A DNA stretch of 45,315 nucleotides from NCBI GenBank assembly GCA_007115975.1, contig SKJJ01000129.1, positions 1 to 45,315 of the forward strand, written 5' to 3'. Below are positions 1 to 8,317 of the stretch, one piece after another. The notes under the pieces were generated by a model. The model was not told the origin of the DNA. It did no database searches and worked only from the letters and a program-made list of their open reading frames with translations. This DNA comes from Chitinispirillum sp. Lineage in GTDB: Bacteria; Fibrobacterota; Chitinivibrionia; Chitinivibrionales; Chitinispirillaceae. The first letter of the stretch is position 1. Every line of letters starts with the position of its first letter. Made by a program: the position numbers and the translations under genes.

Positions 1-2
1 TG

Positions 3-728
3 GGTACAGTATTTCAGATTCAGAGTGCTCAACAACTTTATGACACCACACTCTTTGTTGATCCGTTGGTTGTACCTCTGGATAAATTTGATGCAGGTTT
101 TGGACGTCCAACACTGGGACACATTGTAGATGATATTGTCTGGTACACCTACTCAGATTCCGTTTCCCGCAGGTATGATCGTGAAACCGAGCAGTGGATT
201 ATCTGTCAATCAAGTCCGATGCTGGGTGGAAACACCTCTGTTTCTGCAACAAAAATCGATGACGGTAACGCCGGTGGACTCTTAACTACCAGTGTGGTAC
301 TTGGTGATGCAATTCAATACCCCTATGCCGGGTTGGGCATTGTGCTTGCCGCCAATTACAGCAGCCTTGAAATGGATCTCTCCTCCATGACAGCCTTTAG
401 TTTCGAGGCGCAGGGAACGGGTGTTTTACGAGTGCGTTTTGAATCCAATATGCTTGAAGATGTTGGTGGTAACAGGCACTATACCTATCTTTTGGAACTT
501 GAAGACTCCTGGCAGACCGTACAGATCACACCCGAATCTTTACAACTGCTGCCCTATGATGCCGGCATTGCACACGACTACCCCTGGTCGGTTACTTCCA
601 GCTCCATCAATCGCATAGAGTTTGAATTTCTGCACGAGGAAAACACCATAGGTGACACGCTGCATTTCGAGTGTGACAACATGGTCTTTCACGGGGTGAG
701 GCTTGAGGAGTTTGTTGAGATTCGTTGA
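3..728 (+). CDS. C-terminal part of a CBM11/CIA30-like carbohydrate-binding protein (5' end outside window)
   Basis: The reading frame is open from the first bases, so this is the 3' part of a longer gene and its true start lies outside the window. The roughly 160 C-terminal residues look like a beta-sandwich of the CBM11/CIA30 type: a YPYAGLGI strand motif, alternating hydrophobic strands (FSFEAQGTGVLRVRFES) and a closing strand run near residues 200-215. Such modules end secreted glycan-degrading or surface proteins in fibre-degrading anaerobes. No catalytic motif is present in the visible part, so the enzyme type is unknown. The hairpin-forming repeat R3 follows about 10 bp after the stop and could serve as a transcription end. 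Family assignment is from pattern recognition only; another jelly-roll module is possible. Confidence 0.6.
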   Translation, partial: GTVFQIQSAQQLYDTTLFVDPLVVPLDKFDAGFGRPTLGHIVDDIVWYTYSDSVSRRYDRETEQWIICQSSPMLGGNTSVSATKIDDGNAGGLLTTSVVLGDAIQYPYAGLGIVLAANYSSLEMDLSSMTAFSFEAQGTGVLRVRFESNMLEDVGGNRHYTYLLELEDSWQTVQITPESLQLLPYDAGIAHDYPWSVTSSSINRIEFEFLHEENTIGDTLHFECDNMVFHGVRLEEFVEIR

Positions 729-736
729 ATTTCCCT

Positions 737-835
737 CGGTGTCGCGGTCGGCCTCGGCCGCGGAATCGATTTCCCCTTCCCCAAAACCACACTTTTTCAA
801 AAGACGATTCCGATTCCGACTCCGCGGCCGAGGGG
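737..835. repeat. Dispersed intergenic repeat R3, copy 1
   Basis: Arm X (737-770) matches 26233-26266 at 29 of 34 positions. Arm Z (about 804-835) matches the segment near 26174-26201. Within this copy CCTCGGCCGCGGA (752-764) and TCCGCGGCCGAGG (821-833) form a perfect 13-bp inverted repeat with a 56-bp spacer. The second copy has the arms in the opposite order. It sits directly downstream of a stop codon. Confidence 0.7.
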
Positions 836-863
836 GAGCTCAATGATTTTCATGCTGTTTTTT

Positions 864-890
864 CAGCACAGGGTAGGAAACCCTGTGCTG
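864..890. repeat. R2 hairpin, copy 1
   Basis: A perfect 11-bp stem CAGCACAGGGT/ACCCTGTGCTG encloses a 5-nt loop AGGAA. Copy 2 at 3591-3613 has the same loop type and the same stem with a compensated pair change (A-T to C-G). About 40 further bases downstream are also shared between the copies (GGAGGACG, CCGCTT, TAAGGA). Confidence 0.75.
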
Positions 891-1108
891 GGAGGACGTA
901 AACCCGCTTGGGCTAAGGATGGGCGGGGGTGGGATGGTCAGAGTGGTGGAGCTCATCCCCAATCTTGCATGACGATTCCATATCGCAAAAATCCTTACCC
1001 CGAAGGGGTTGCGTACTATCGAGCCTCACGGATTCCTTTCTGGAGCGTTCTTTGGGGGTTTTCTGCTCTTCCCTGTTTGTGGTTCTCTAAAGACTTTTTG
1101 CCATGCTC

Positions 1109-3490
1109 TCAGCCCTGGCCCAGGGTAAAAAAGAACGTAGCCCCCTTACCGACCTCTCCTTTGGCACGCACTTTTCCGCCATGCCGGTTGATAATTCTGG
1201 CCACTGTTGCCAGTCCGACTCCTGTGCCGGAAAATTCCTTTTCTGAATGAAGCCTGTTGAATGGGATGAAGAGTCTATTGGCAAAGCGCATGTCAAAGCC
1301 CGCGCCGTTGTCACGAACAAAGTATACTGTTGTGCCGTTTTCCGTTGTGCAGCCGAACTCTATACAGGGAGAAGCTGTTTTCATTGTATATTTCCAGGCG
1401 TTGTTAATAAGATTTGTCAGTGCTATCCCAAGCAGCCGTTTGTCTCCGTGTACCTTAATATTTTTCCCGATTTTACTCTTGACTTTTCTTTCAGGTTGTG
1501 CTTTTTTCAAATCGTCAACAACTGTTTCTGCAATTGCCCCCAGATCTACTTCTTCGATTTTAAGATCGCTTTTAGATATCTTTGAGAGCTTGAGGATATC
1601 ATCTATGAGCAGGCGCATCTTTTTTCCGTTAGACAGTATTTGGTGGAGCATCTCTTTTCCACTTTCATCCAGATTTGCAGCATACTCTTCCTCAAGCAGG
1701 GTGGCATAGCTCGTCATTATCATGAGGGGGTTCCTAAGATCGTGTGTTACGGAGTACGAGTATGACTCCAGCTCCCTGTTGCTGTGCTTGAGTTCTGTTG
1801 CATGGTGGTGAAGCTGTGCGAGCGCGTTTCGAAGCTGCTCTTCGAGACGCTTACGTTTGAGAGCAAGAGCTGCCTGACCGACAAGCGACTCGATCAGCTT
1901 CCTGTTGCGGAATTCCATGTTCGTATGAGCCAATAGGACAATAGTCCCGATGAGATCCCGCTGGAGTGAACAGGGAATGGCGAAAACAGCCCCGATTGAA
2001 AGTTTTTCTGATATTGTATCACAGAGCTGCTTCGGGAGCTGATTGAAAGCTACCTCACAAATACCACCCTCTACTCTGTTAAGTCCACCCGGTTCCATCT
2101 TCTTGCGAACCTCTTCCGGGAATCTCAACTCCAGACCGACTGGGTCCCGTCCTATCAGCTTTATAATGGCCTCTCTTTCCTCTGGTGTTGAGGCAATTTC
2201 CCGAACTGTCACCCTGGGACCCAGTTCATCAAATTCGCTGATAATGACAATCGCGCCGTCGGCCAGAGAGTAGATTTTTTCAGCAATATATTCGTAAAGT
2301 TCCGGAAGCTCAAGGGTCTGGAGCATTTTCAATGCTGTTGATGAGAGGAAATTCAGACCACCAGCATACTCACGCAATGAACGCTCAGCATTCTTGCGTT
2401 CAGAAATGTCGCGTATGACGGCAGCAACTCCTGTGATGTTTCCATGGTCGTCTTTTATTTCTGAGATTACGGATTCACCCCAGAATTTCCGTCCCGTGTG
2501 TGTGATATGAGTTTTCTCACCTTTCCAAACCCCTGTATTCTTTATTGCATCCGCATATTGCTGTAATTGTTCAGGGCTTTGCCACTCGAAGCTGAAAAAT
2601 GTTCCCAAAGTGCAGCCTTGTACAGGTTCTGACGGTTCGATATCGTAGTGATGATATGCAGCACGGTTCATGTATCTGATTCTGTTGTCGTTGTCGATCA
2701 GCACCACGGCATCCTGCACCTGTTCCAGAACGTGTGCCAGGTTGCGTAGCTGGTCTTCTATCTGTTTTTTTTCTGTGATGTCTCTGCAGGTAAGTATGGC
2801 ATTGATAAGAGTGCCGTTTTCATAGAAAATTGGTGCTCCGTTAAAACTGCCCGTAAAGCTCTTTCGATTTGCTTTTTGTATAACCTTAAGTTCCATATTG
2901 AGGACTTGCTGCTGCCGGAGCGCTAAAGAGAGTGGCCAGTTTTCGCATGAAACCCGCAGTCCATTCATATCGTACACTTCGTCCAGCGAATCGATCTCCT
3001 CAATTGTTGATGGCAGTGCTGCGTCCTGAGGAACCTGGAGTATCTCTCTGAATGCTTTATTGATATAGGTCAGTTTTCCGTCTGCATTGGCAATCAGCAG
3101 GCCATCATTCATCTGGTCAAGAATCGATTCGATACGTATTGTGTCCCGTTGGGCATCCGCCCGTAATTTTACCAGAAGTCTGTTTTTTTCTCCAAGATCA
3201 TTCAGGAGGACTGAACGTTTTACAATAGAAAGAGTCAAAATCCAGAATATTATCACTGATGCACCCCGCAAAATAAGGATATTGATGAGAGGAATGGTAC
3301 CTTCAAGAATAAAGGTACCCAGGAGAATTCCTATTGAACTTACTGTTGCAATCAGGTAAAAATGTTTCGAAGGACTCTGAATCGGCAGTATCAATATGGC
3401 AATGAAATAGAGCAGTGCATTCCCATAGCCGGATGGGAGCAGCATGTCTAAAATAAAAGAGAAAATAATTACAGCAACTGGAGCAACCAT
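1109..3490 (-). CDS. Membrane-bound PAS/PAS/GAF sensor histidine kinase
   Basis: A 793-residue kinase. Residues 1-95 contain three or four hydrophobic segments, a membrane sensor region of no recognised type. Two PAS domains follow (about 118-245 and 250-370, each ending in a PAC-like RDITE/RDISERK strand) and then a GAF domain (about 380-545). The HisKA box is SVTHDLRNPL with phospho-acceptor His583. The C-terminal HATPase has the N box NLINNAWKY, the G1 box DNGAGFD and the G2 box GTGVGLAT. No receiver domain is fused and no response regulator gene lies nearby, so it is an orphan kinase with unknown partner and signal. The ATG at 3490 lacks a good ribosome site but an in-frame stop lies just upstream. 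The extended catalytic region resembles phytochrome-like/cyanobacterial-type kinases. Confidence 0.9.
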   Translation of the reverse strand: MVAPVAVIIFSFILDMLLPSGYGNALLYFIAILILPIQSPSKHFYLIATVSSIGILLGTFILEGTIPLINILILRGASVIIFWILTLSIVKRSVLLNDLGEKNRLLVKLRADAQRDTIRIESILDQMNDGLLIANADGKLTYINKAFREILQVPQDAALPSTIEEIDSLDEVYDMNGLRVSCENWPLSLALRQQQVLNMELKVIQKANRKSFTGSFNGAPIFYENGTLINAILTCRDITEKKQIEDQLRNLAHVLEQVQDAVVLIDNDNRIRYMNRAAYHHYDIEPSEPVQGCTLGTFFSFEWQSPEQLQQYADAIKNTGVWKGEKTHITHTGRKFWGESVISEIKDDHGNITGVAAVIRDISERKNAERSLREYAGGLNFLSSTALKMLQTLELPELYEYIAEKIYSLADGAIVIISEFDELGPRVTVREIASTPEEREAIIKLIGRDPVGLELRFPEEVRKKMEPGGLNRVEGGICEVAFNQLPKQLCDTISEKLSIGAVFAIPCSLQRDLIGTIVLLAHTNMEFRNRKLIESLVGQAALALKRKRLEEQLRNALAQLHHHATELKHSNRELESYSYSVTHDLRNPLMIMTSYATLLEEEYAANLDESGKEMLHQILSNGKKMRLLIDDILKLSKISKSDLKIEEVDLGAIAETVVDDLKKAQPERKVKSKIGKNIKVHGDKRLLGIALTNLINNAWKYTMKTASPCIEFGCTTENGTTVYFVRDNGAGFDMRFANRLFIPFNRLHSEKEFSGTGVGLATVARIINRHGGKVRAKGEVGKGATFFFTLGQG

Positions 3491-3590
3491 GGTAATAGAT
3501 TAAGCCATAAGTATGCCATTAAGAAAGCTCCGGGGCTTTTGTTATTTAGATAGGTTAACCCCACTCTAAAGCATGTCCTGAAATAAGAGC

Positions 3591-3662
3591 GCCCAGGGTA
3601 AGAAACCCTGGGCTTGGTGGTACGACCGCTTCGGGGTAAGGAGCGTTAAAACTCTTAACGCT
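3591..3662. repeat. R2 element, copy 2, with two hairpins
   Basis: First hairpin: GCCCAGGGT/ACCCTGGGC (3591-3599 with 3605-3613), loop AAGAA. Second hairpin: AGCGTTAA/TTAACGCT (3642-3649 with 3655-3662), loop AACTC. The linker (GGTGGTACGACCGCTTCGGGGTAAGGA) resembles the sequence after copy 1. The first stem differs from copy 1 by a paired substitution that keeps pairing. Confidence 0.7.
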
Positions 3663-3814
3663 TCTAAAACCTACAAACCGAATAATAAGCCAAAGAAACC
3701 GCTTCTCAAAGACTAAGACTTATCCCCAAAGCTACGGTCAGAAAGTGAAGCCAGTTGCTGACAAAGCCATCTCCCGGGCCATCGGTGTCAGAAGTACCTT
3801 CTGCTCCCCGATGT

Positions 3815-3928
3815 GGGGGGACGGAATGTGGACAATTCCGATGCGCAGCGCTATAAACGTGGCACCGAGTGAAGCGAGCATGGAGGAGAACCGGTGCCGT
3901 CTTCGGCAGGCGCCCAAATTCTTATTCA
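3815..3928 (-). repeat. Dispersed intergenic repeat R1, copy A
   Basis: The plus strand runs from GGGGGGACGGAATGTGG through ATTCCGATGCGCA, CGCTATAAACG, GCGAGCATGGAGGAGAACC and CGTCTTCGGCAGGCGCCCA to ATTCTTATTCA. The same string of blocks recurs in copy B (11790-11930) and, reversed and more diverged, in copy C (11548-11681). A frame on the minus strand is open through it, but it is shared only because of the repeat and has no ribosome site or protein family signature. Confidence 0.8.
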
Positions 3929-4019
3929 ATCCATTCCAATTTTATTTCAAAAAGTCTATTCACAACCCATTATACCATGACAAAAAAATAATTTTGTTTA
4001 ACAATAGCAACTTTCCCAA

Positions 4020-4955
4020 TCAACCCATAGCCATAAAAATTCCCAGCAGAAGAAGAATCACCCCACCACTGAACCTTAGCAGATGCGCGGCCTTTTGGGC
4101 AAAGGTGGGTGAGAACGATTTAAAGGTCTTTTCACGTGCCTTAATTACAAAATACCCCACCGTTGTCACTGTTATTGCCGCCCCTATTGCCATACCGACT
4201 ATGGATATTATCCCCATAAAATACACACCATACGATATGGAAAAGACCAGAACAAACCAGGCCAGTGGGCATGGCACAACACCCGAAAGTACCGCCAATG
4301 AATAGAAGGAGAGGTTCTGGAATTTTTTCTGCATCTTTTCCCCTGAAAACAGGGAAATTTTATTGCGCAGAAAATAACTGGCTATAAGTACGACACCGGT
4401 GACAATGACAAAAACTCCTCCTACGCGCCGCGAGTTCTCTGCCATCTCTCTTTGAGATCCCATGCTGAGATTGTTTATAACAAGGTACAAAAACAGACTG
4501 AGTACGAATGCCATACCTATGTGAGTAAGTGAAACGATGATCCCTGCCAGCGCAGCGTCCCTGCCTCTGCGTTTCTCCTCAGAGGTGAGAAAGTAGGTGC
4601 CCAAAATAAGTTTTCCATGTCCCGGACCAGCCGTGTGCAAAAGAGAGTAACCAAGTGAGATGAGAAAGATCAAAAAGACCTTTGTCAGTGAAAAATTTTC
4701 ACTGAGATCACTCAATGTTTGGGAAAGTTTATTGTTTATAGTTCTCTGCCATAGTACTATTGGATACCAGAAAGGGGGCTCGACCGGAGCATGCTGCCTG
4801 GTCACTTCTGCAGTCGCTTCTGTTTGAGAACTTGTCGATGGACTCAGAAAAGGGTTGTTCTGCTGCTGGGCTTGCAGAGGATAAGAGCTCAAAAAGAGTA
4901 TACTTAACAGAACAAGATGTACAATTTGCAGACCGGCACACATTACTTTTCTCAT
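4020..4955 (-). CDS. NicO/RcnA-family nickel/cobalt transporter
   Basis: A 311-residue inner-membrane protein. It starts with a signal-like hydrophobic segment (residues 8-28) and a polar Gln/Ser/Thr-rich linker to about residue 60, followed by six to seven membrane helices. The family metal motif HTAGPGHGK lies in the first helix of the core, and SGVVPCPLAW carries the second conserved Pro-Cys-Pro motif. NicO/RcnA proteins move Ni2+ or Co2+ across the inner membrane. A DUF1007 gene is encoded divergently 292 bp away, the usual partner of this family. Direction of transport cannot be read from sequence. The start has GGTGGGG just upstream; a second ATG four codons in is possible. An [FeFe] hydrogenase needs no nickel, so the link is to other metalloenzymes or to efflux. 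Confidence 0.85.
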   Translation of the reverse strand: MRKVMCAGLQIVHLVLLSILFLSSYPLQAQQQNNPFLSPSTSSQTEATAEVTRQHAPVEPPFWYPIVLWQRTINNKLSQTLSDLSENFSLTKVFLIFLISLGYSLLHTAGPGHGKLILGTYFLTSEEKRRGRDAALAGIIVSLTHIGMAFVLSLFLYLVINNLSMGSQREMAENSRRVGGVFVIVTGVVLIASYFLRNKISLFSGEKMQKKFQNLSFYSLAVLSGVVPCPLAWFVLVFSISYGVYFMGIISIVGMAIGAAITVTTVGYFVIKAREKTFKSFSPTFAQKAAHLLRFSGGVILLLLGIFMAMG

Positions 4956-5247
4956 TATACCCCACCCTGTAGCGATAAAACAAAGAACACCCTACTGCAC
5001 TAAAAATATACTATTACTCAACTCATTTTGGTAAATCGGGGAGAACCTTGGCCGGACCAATGCGACCTCGTTCTGACAACAGTTAAGCACTACCGGTACT
5101 CCACATTTTCCTTAAAAGCTAGCGTTTGGGATCAGACTCCCCCTCTTCGATCTAAAAACAGCCTTATTCCTGATAACTTGTATAAAACATCCAATAACAA
5201 TTATCTTTTCTACTTAAGAGATCGTTTCTGCAATGGAGTTTTTGTTC

Positions 5248-5811
5248 ATGCGCATAGTGAAATTTCTATTTCTGATTTCCCTTCTTCCCTCAATAATTTT
5301 CGCCCATGCCCATGTATTCATCGACTATGAGGTACACGTAACATTTGATGACAACGGGCTGGAGGGGATATCTATCAACTGGGCTTTTGACCGTATGTTT
5401 TCTGCTTTTATTAAAAACGAGTATAACACCGACAATACCAATGAGTTGAGTGAGGAACAGCAGCGCAACATAAAAGCTGGGGCCTTTGACAATCTTAAAG
5501 GTGACAGGTACTTTGCTAATATTCTCGTGAACGGAAAAAATATCGCTATTCCCGAGCCTAAACAGTTCAGTGCCCGATTACACGACAACGCAGCTCAATA
5601 CGCCTTCTTTTTTCCCCTTGCCATCGAGGCCACAACAGAAAACAAGGAGGTGGAGATCTATTTCTATGACCCGGAAATATTTGTGGCCTACACCCTTGAT
5701 GAGAGTGACTTAAGCATCGATAACAAAGCAGAAAATAAAATTCAAGCATCCATAGAGCTCAGACGGCAACGATACATAAGCAGGGCAATAATCAATTTCT
5801 CCAGAAAATAA
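5248..5811 (+). CDS. DUF1007 family exported protein, partner of NicO transporter
   Basis: A 187-residue protein with an N-terminal signal peptide (MRIVKFLFLISLLPSIIFA) cleaved just before the diagnostic AHAHVFIDYEV motif of DUF1007. The histidines in that mature N-terminus are expected to bind metal. DUF1007 proteins are nearly always encoded beside NicO/RcnA or Ni/Co ABC transporters and probably pass metal to or from them in the periplasm. Here the NicO-type gene is divergent. I use the ATG at 5248 because GGAG lies about 9 nt upstream and the signal peptide then starts properly; an upstream in-frame ATG at 5233 is an alternative. Acidic and Asn-rich C-terminal half, no other domain seen. 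Confidence 0.82.
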   Translation: MRIVKFLFLISLLPSIIFAHAHVFIDYEVHVTFDDNGLEGISINWAFDRMFSAFIKNEYNTDNTNELSEEQQRNIKAGAFDNLKGDRYFANILVNGKNIAIPEPKQFSARLHDNAAQYAFFFPLAIEATTENKEVEIYFYDPEIFVAYTLDESDLSIDNKAENKIQASIELRRQRYISRAIINFSRK

Positions 5812-6018
5812 GGGGAGTGGGGAGTGGGTCATCCTCCTTTCCACTCTAAAAAACTCTTCTTTATCTTTCCAAAGCCCTCATTTATATTGAATTATACCTA
5901 CAATCGTGCTAAACTTTTCTACTGTAGTAAATTGTTATCTCACTGATGAAATAATCTAAGCGATTTGCCGGCAAACGACACTTTCGGCCTAAAAGAAACC
6001 AATGATGATAGGAGAACC

Positions 6019-7302
6019 ATGAATACCACAAAACCTGCACTGATCTACAATCTTTTTCCTCGTCTCTTTGAAACAATCGATGACTGGACTGCTCATGTTG
6101 ACACCATCGAATCCATGAACTTCAATGCCATCTATATCAACCCATTCCATGCAGTAGGAGGTTCAAACAGTCTCTATGCAGTACAGGATTATTACAAACT
6201 CAACTCGCAGTTTCTCCCCAACCAAGCAGATGTTGAGGATTTTAAGCCTCTGGAGAGATTCACTGCAGAGTGCAAACGCAAGGGGATGAAGGTTCACATG
6301 GACCTGGTCATAAACCACACTGCAAATGAGTCCCCCCTTATTACCGAACACCCGCAGTGGTTTAAAAGGGATCAAAACGGCACGATTGTACACCCCTTCG
6401 CTATCGATCCGGCCAACCCCTCAGATATAACGGTATGGGGAGATCTGTCTGAAATTGATTATGAAAACAACCCCGATATGGACAAGCTTATTGAGTATTG
6501 GGACAGGATGATTGCTTTTTACCAAAACAAGGGTTTTGACGGGTTTCGGTGTGATGCTGCCTACAAAATTCCTGCCTCAGTATGGCAGAGGCTGATAACT
6601 GCGGCAAAAAAGAGGAATCCTGACGCTGAATTTTTGGCTGAAACACTTGGATGTACACTCGATCAGACCCAGGCTCTGGATAATTGTGGTTTTGATTACC
6701 TCTTCAACTCATCCAAATGGTGGAATTTTGAAAGCTCATGGTGCATCGATCAGCACTGCCAGTTCAGGCATATCGCCCCATCTGTGTCGTTTCCGGAATC
6801 CCACGACACCTGCCGTCTCACAAATGAACAACCGGGCAGTTTCAATATGCACAAAAACCGCTATCTTCTCTCTGCACTGTTTTCAAAGGGCCTTCTTATG
6901 ACCTCCGGCTACGAATACGGTTCCACTAAAGATATCAATGTCGTGCACTCCACTCCCGAAGAGTTTAAATCAAGACAGTGGAATATGGAACAGTGGATAG
7001 GTTCTGTAAACTCGTTCAAACTCAGGTCCCCTGTTCTGTGTGAGGAGGGCAGATGGAGAGCGATATCCAGCTACGACTGGGATCTGCTTTTTCTCATAAA
7101 AGAGAGTGAAAAGGGTGAGCAGAGTATGGGTGTGGTGATAAACAAGGACTGGCATAACAACAGGACAGTGCGTAGGGATGAGATACCAACACATTTTTCC
7201 GGTTACGGCAATATCATAAAGCCTTTCAATGATCCGGAAAAGACCATTCTGCCTGCTGATACACTTAACCTGGAGCAGTCTGAAATCGCCCTGTTTTTTT
7301 AA
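6019..7302 (+). CDS. GH13 alpha-amylase family enzyme, cytoplasmic
   Basis: A 427-residue protein with the (beta/alpha)8 fold of GH13. Recognisable conserved regions are I (MDLVINHTA), II (DGFRCDAAYKIP, nucleophile Asp), III (FLAETLG, acid/base Glu) and IV (FPESHDT, transition-state Asp). There is no signal peptide, so it acts in the cytoplasm on alpha-glucan, maltodextrin or a related sugar. The short domain B and the AAYKIP-xxVW pattern after the nucleophile recall GlgE-like maltosyltransferases or trehalose-metabolism branches more than secreted amylases, but subfamily cannot be fixed by eye. The ATG at 6019 follows AGGAGAACC. A longer frame from 5965 adds 18 residues with no ribosome site. 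No glycogen gene is adjacent; a phosphoglucomutase lies 33 kb away in this window. Confidence 0.85.
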   Translation: MNTTKPALIYNLFPRLFETIDDWTAHVDTIESMNFNAIYINPFHAVGGSNSLYAVQDYYKLNSQFLPNQADVEDFKPLERFTAECKRKGMKVHMDLVINHTANESPLITEHPQWFKRDQNGTIVHPFAIDPANPSDITVWGDLSEIDYENNPDMDKLIEYWDRMIAFYQNKGFDGFRCDAAYKIPASVWQRLITAAKKRNPDAEFLAETLGCTLDQTQALDNCGFDYLFNSSKWWNFESSWCIDQHCQFRHIAPSVSFPESHDTCRLTNEQPGSFNMHKNRYLLSALFSKGLLMTSGYEYGSTKDINVVHSTPEEFKSRQWNMEQWIGSVNSFKLRSPVLCEEGRWRAISSYDWDLLFLIKESEKGEQSMGVVINKDWHNNRTVRRDEIPTHFSGYGNIIKPFNDPEKTILPADTLNLEQSEIALFF

Positions 7303-7357
7303 CGGGGCAGGTTTTTTCACTTTATACGAATGAATAACAGAAGTTTGTTTCAGGTAG

Positions 7358-8275
7358 ATGCAGGAGCTTTTATTGACTGATATAAATAAGGGGTCTGTCA
7401 CAATAGACCACATGATCAAAAGTGAACGGGAACTAGCCGTTTACCTGGAGCACTTACATAAAAGAGGAATTAAAGAGATCTGCCTGGACCTTGAAGGAGA
7501 TCAGGGCTCCTTTCGGTACGCTTACTCAATCTCCATCCTTCAAATTTTTGACGGAGAGCAGTCGGCAATAGTGGATGTACTGAAGGTCGGTAATATAAAA
7601 GTCCTGCGAGATCTACTCACCTGTAAAGATATTGTCAAGATCATGTTCGCCTGCAACAATGATATTTTTATGACCCAAAATGTATTGGGGTGTACAATTT
7701 CACCGGTACGGGATATCGCTGCGGGCCAGAAAATTTTAGGTATCCCAATCAATCTGAGTCACTATATCAATATGGAGAAAAGCCAAAAGGACTCTTTTCA
7801 GAGGGCAAATTGGCTCAGAAGACCGATACACCCCGAACTACTTCGCTATGCTATCAATGACGTACTCTTGCTTTTTAAAATCGAGAACGAAATTGGTTCA
7901 CAGTTGGAAAAATTGGGATTGTATGACCGGTATATTGCAGAGTCACAGGCTCCGGGAATGAAAAACTATATCATAAACCAACAGAGACAATACAGTGCCA
8001 AATTTCCCGGCTATTCCAGATTACAACCGGAGCAAAAGAGGCTGGCTGCAACAGTGTGGATTTTCCGGGAGCTTCTGGGGGAGCACTTCAACAGCCCTGT
8101 GGGGTATCTGTTATCAAAAAAGGCAATGAAGCTGCTCATTCAGCAACCGGACCGGGTAGTGGCATCTCTTGAACAGGAACTCAACCGCCACAGAAGAGCG
8201 GAGAAGAGGATCAGCAGAGCCTTTATAGAGAAGCTGTACAACGAGGCTCTGCGCTCTGATAATTTGCCAGGGTAG
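7358..8275 (+). CDS. RNase D-like DEDDy 3'-5' exonuclease
   Basis: A 305-residue protein with the DEDDy exonuclease fold. Exo I is CLDLEGD (Asp-x-Glu), Exo II contains ACNND, and Exo III is YAINDV with the Tyr and Asp spaced as in RNase D. The RPIHPELLRYAINDV block is typical of RNase D (RPL...QIRYAA.DV). The C-terminal 100 residues are basic and helical and may be a degenerate HRDC domain. Likely role: 3' trimming of tRNA or other stable RNA. It lies 55 bp behind the GH13 gene and faces degQ tail to tail. The start has only a weak GGTAG upstream; a later in-frame ATG at 7412 begins just before the conserved domain and cannot be excluded. Confidence 0.82.
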   Translation: MQELLLTDINKGSVTIDHMIKSERELAVYLEHLHKRGIKEICLDLEGDQGSFRYAYSISILQIFDGEQSAIVDVLKVGNIKVLRDLLTCKDIVKIMFACNNDIFMTQNVLGCTISPVRDIAAGQKILGIPINLSHYINMEKSQKDSFQRANWLRRPIHPELLRYAINDVLLLFKIENEIGSQLEKLGLYDRYIAESQAPGMKNYIINQQRQYSAKFPGYSRLQPEQKRLAATVWIFRELLGEHFNSPVGYLLSKKAMKLLIQQPDRVVASLEQELNRHRRAEKRISRAFIEKLYNEALRSDNLPG

Positions 8276-8280
8276 TCCCA

Positions 8281-8308
8281 CCCCTCACTCAACACCCCTC
8301 ACTCAACA
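8281..8308. repeat. Two tandem copies of a 14-bp unit
   Basis: CCCCTCACTCAACA occurs twice in direct tandem in the 42-bp gap between two convergent genes. No function is apparent. Similar GGGGAGTG-type runs appear in other gaps (5812-5828, 26198-26212). Confidence 0.7.
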
Positions 8309-8317
8309 CCCAAGGGA

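Larger units (their letters stand above)
729..1108. other. Gene-free interval with repeats R3 and R2
   Basis: This 380-bp gap between the partial CBM protein and the histidine kinase has no credible gene. It holds repeat R3 copy 1 (737-835), a strong 11-bp hairpin that belongs to repeat R2 (864-890) and an R2-like tail. A G-rich patch near 915-935 is followed by a short stretch (about 1000-1015) that resembles the R2 tail in reverse. Confidence 0.7.
3491..4019. other. Gene-free interval with repeats R2 and R1
   Basis: This 529-bp gap between the kinase start and the NicO-type gene end has no convincing gene. It holds R2 copy 2 (hairpins at 3591-3613 and 3642-3662) and R1 copy A (3815-3928). 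A short AAAGCT/GGCTTT hairpin near 3520-3540 is too weak to call as a terminator. Confidence 0.7.

Noticed and set aside
843-1250. 135-codon plus-strand frame overlapping the kinase gene end
   Set aside because: It runs through repeats R2 and then antisense to the kinase; composition is Pro/Arg-rich and no family is recognisable.
3519-3545. AAAGCT-CCGG-GGCTTT hairpin as a terminator
   Set aside because: Short stem with a wobble pair, no gene end nearby in the right orientation, poor T-run.
3738-3929. 63-codon frame on the minus strand that resembles another at 11739-11930
   Set aside because: The similarity comes from repeat R1 at the DNA level; there is no ribosome site, and the frames diverge completely outside the repeat.
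7288-7317. Terminator after the GH13 gene
   Set aside because: There is a T6 run, but the preceding stem has only four or five pairs with a long T-rich loop.
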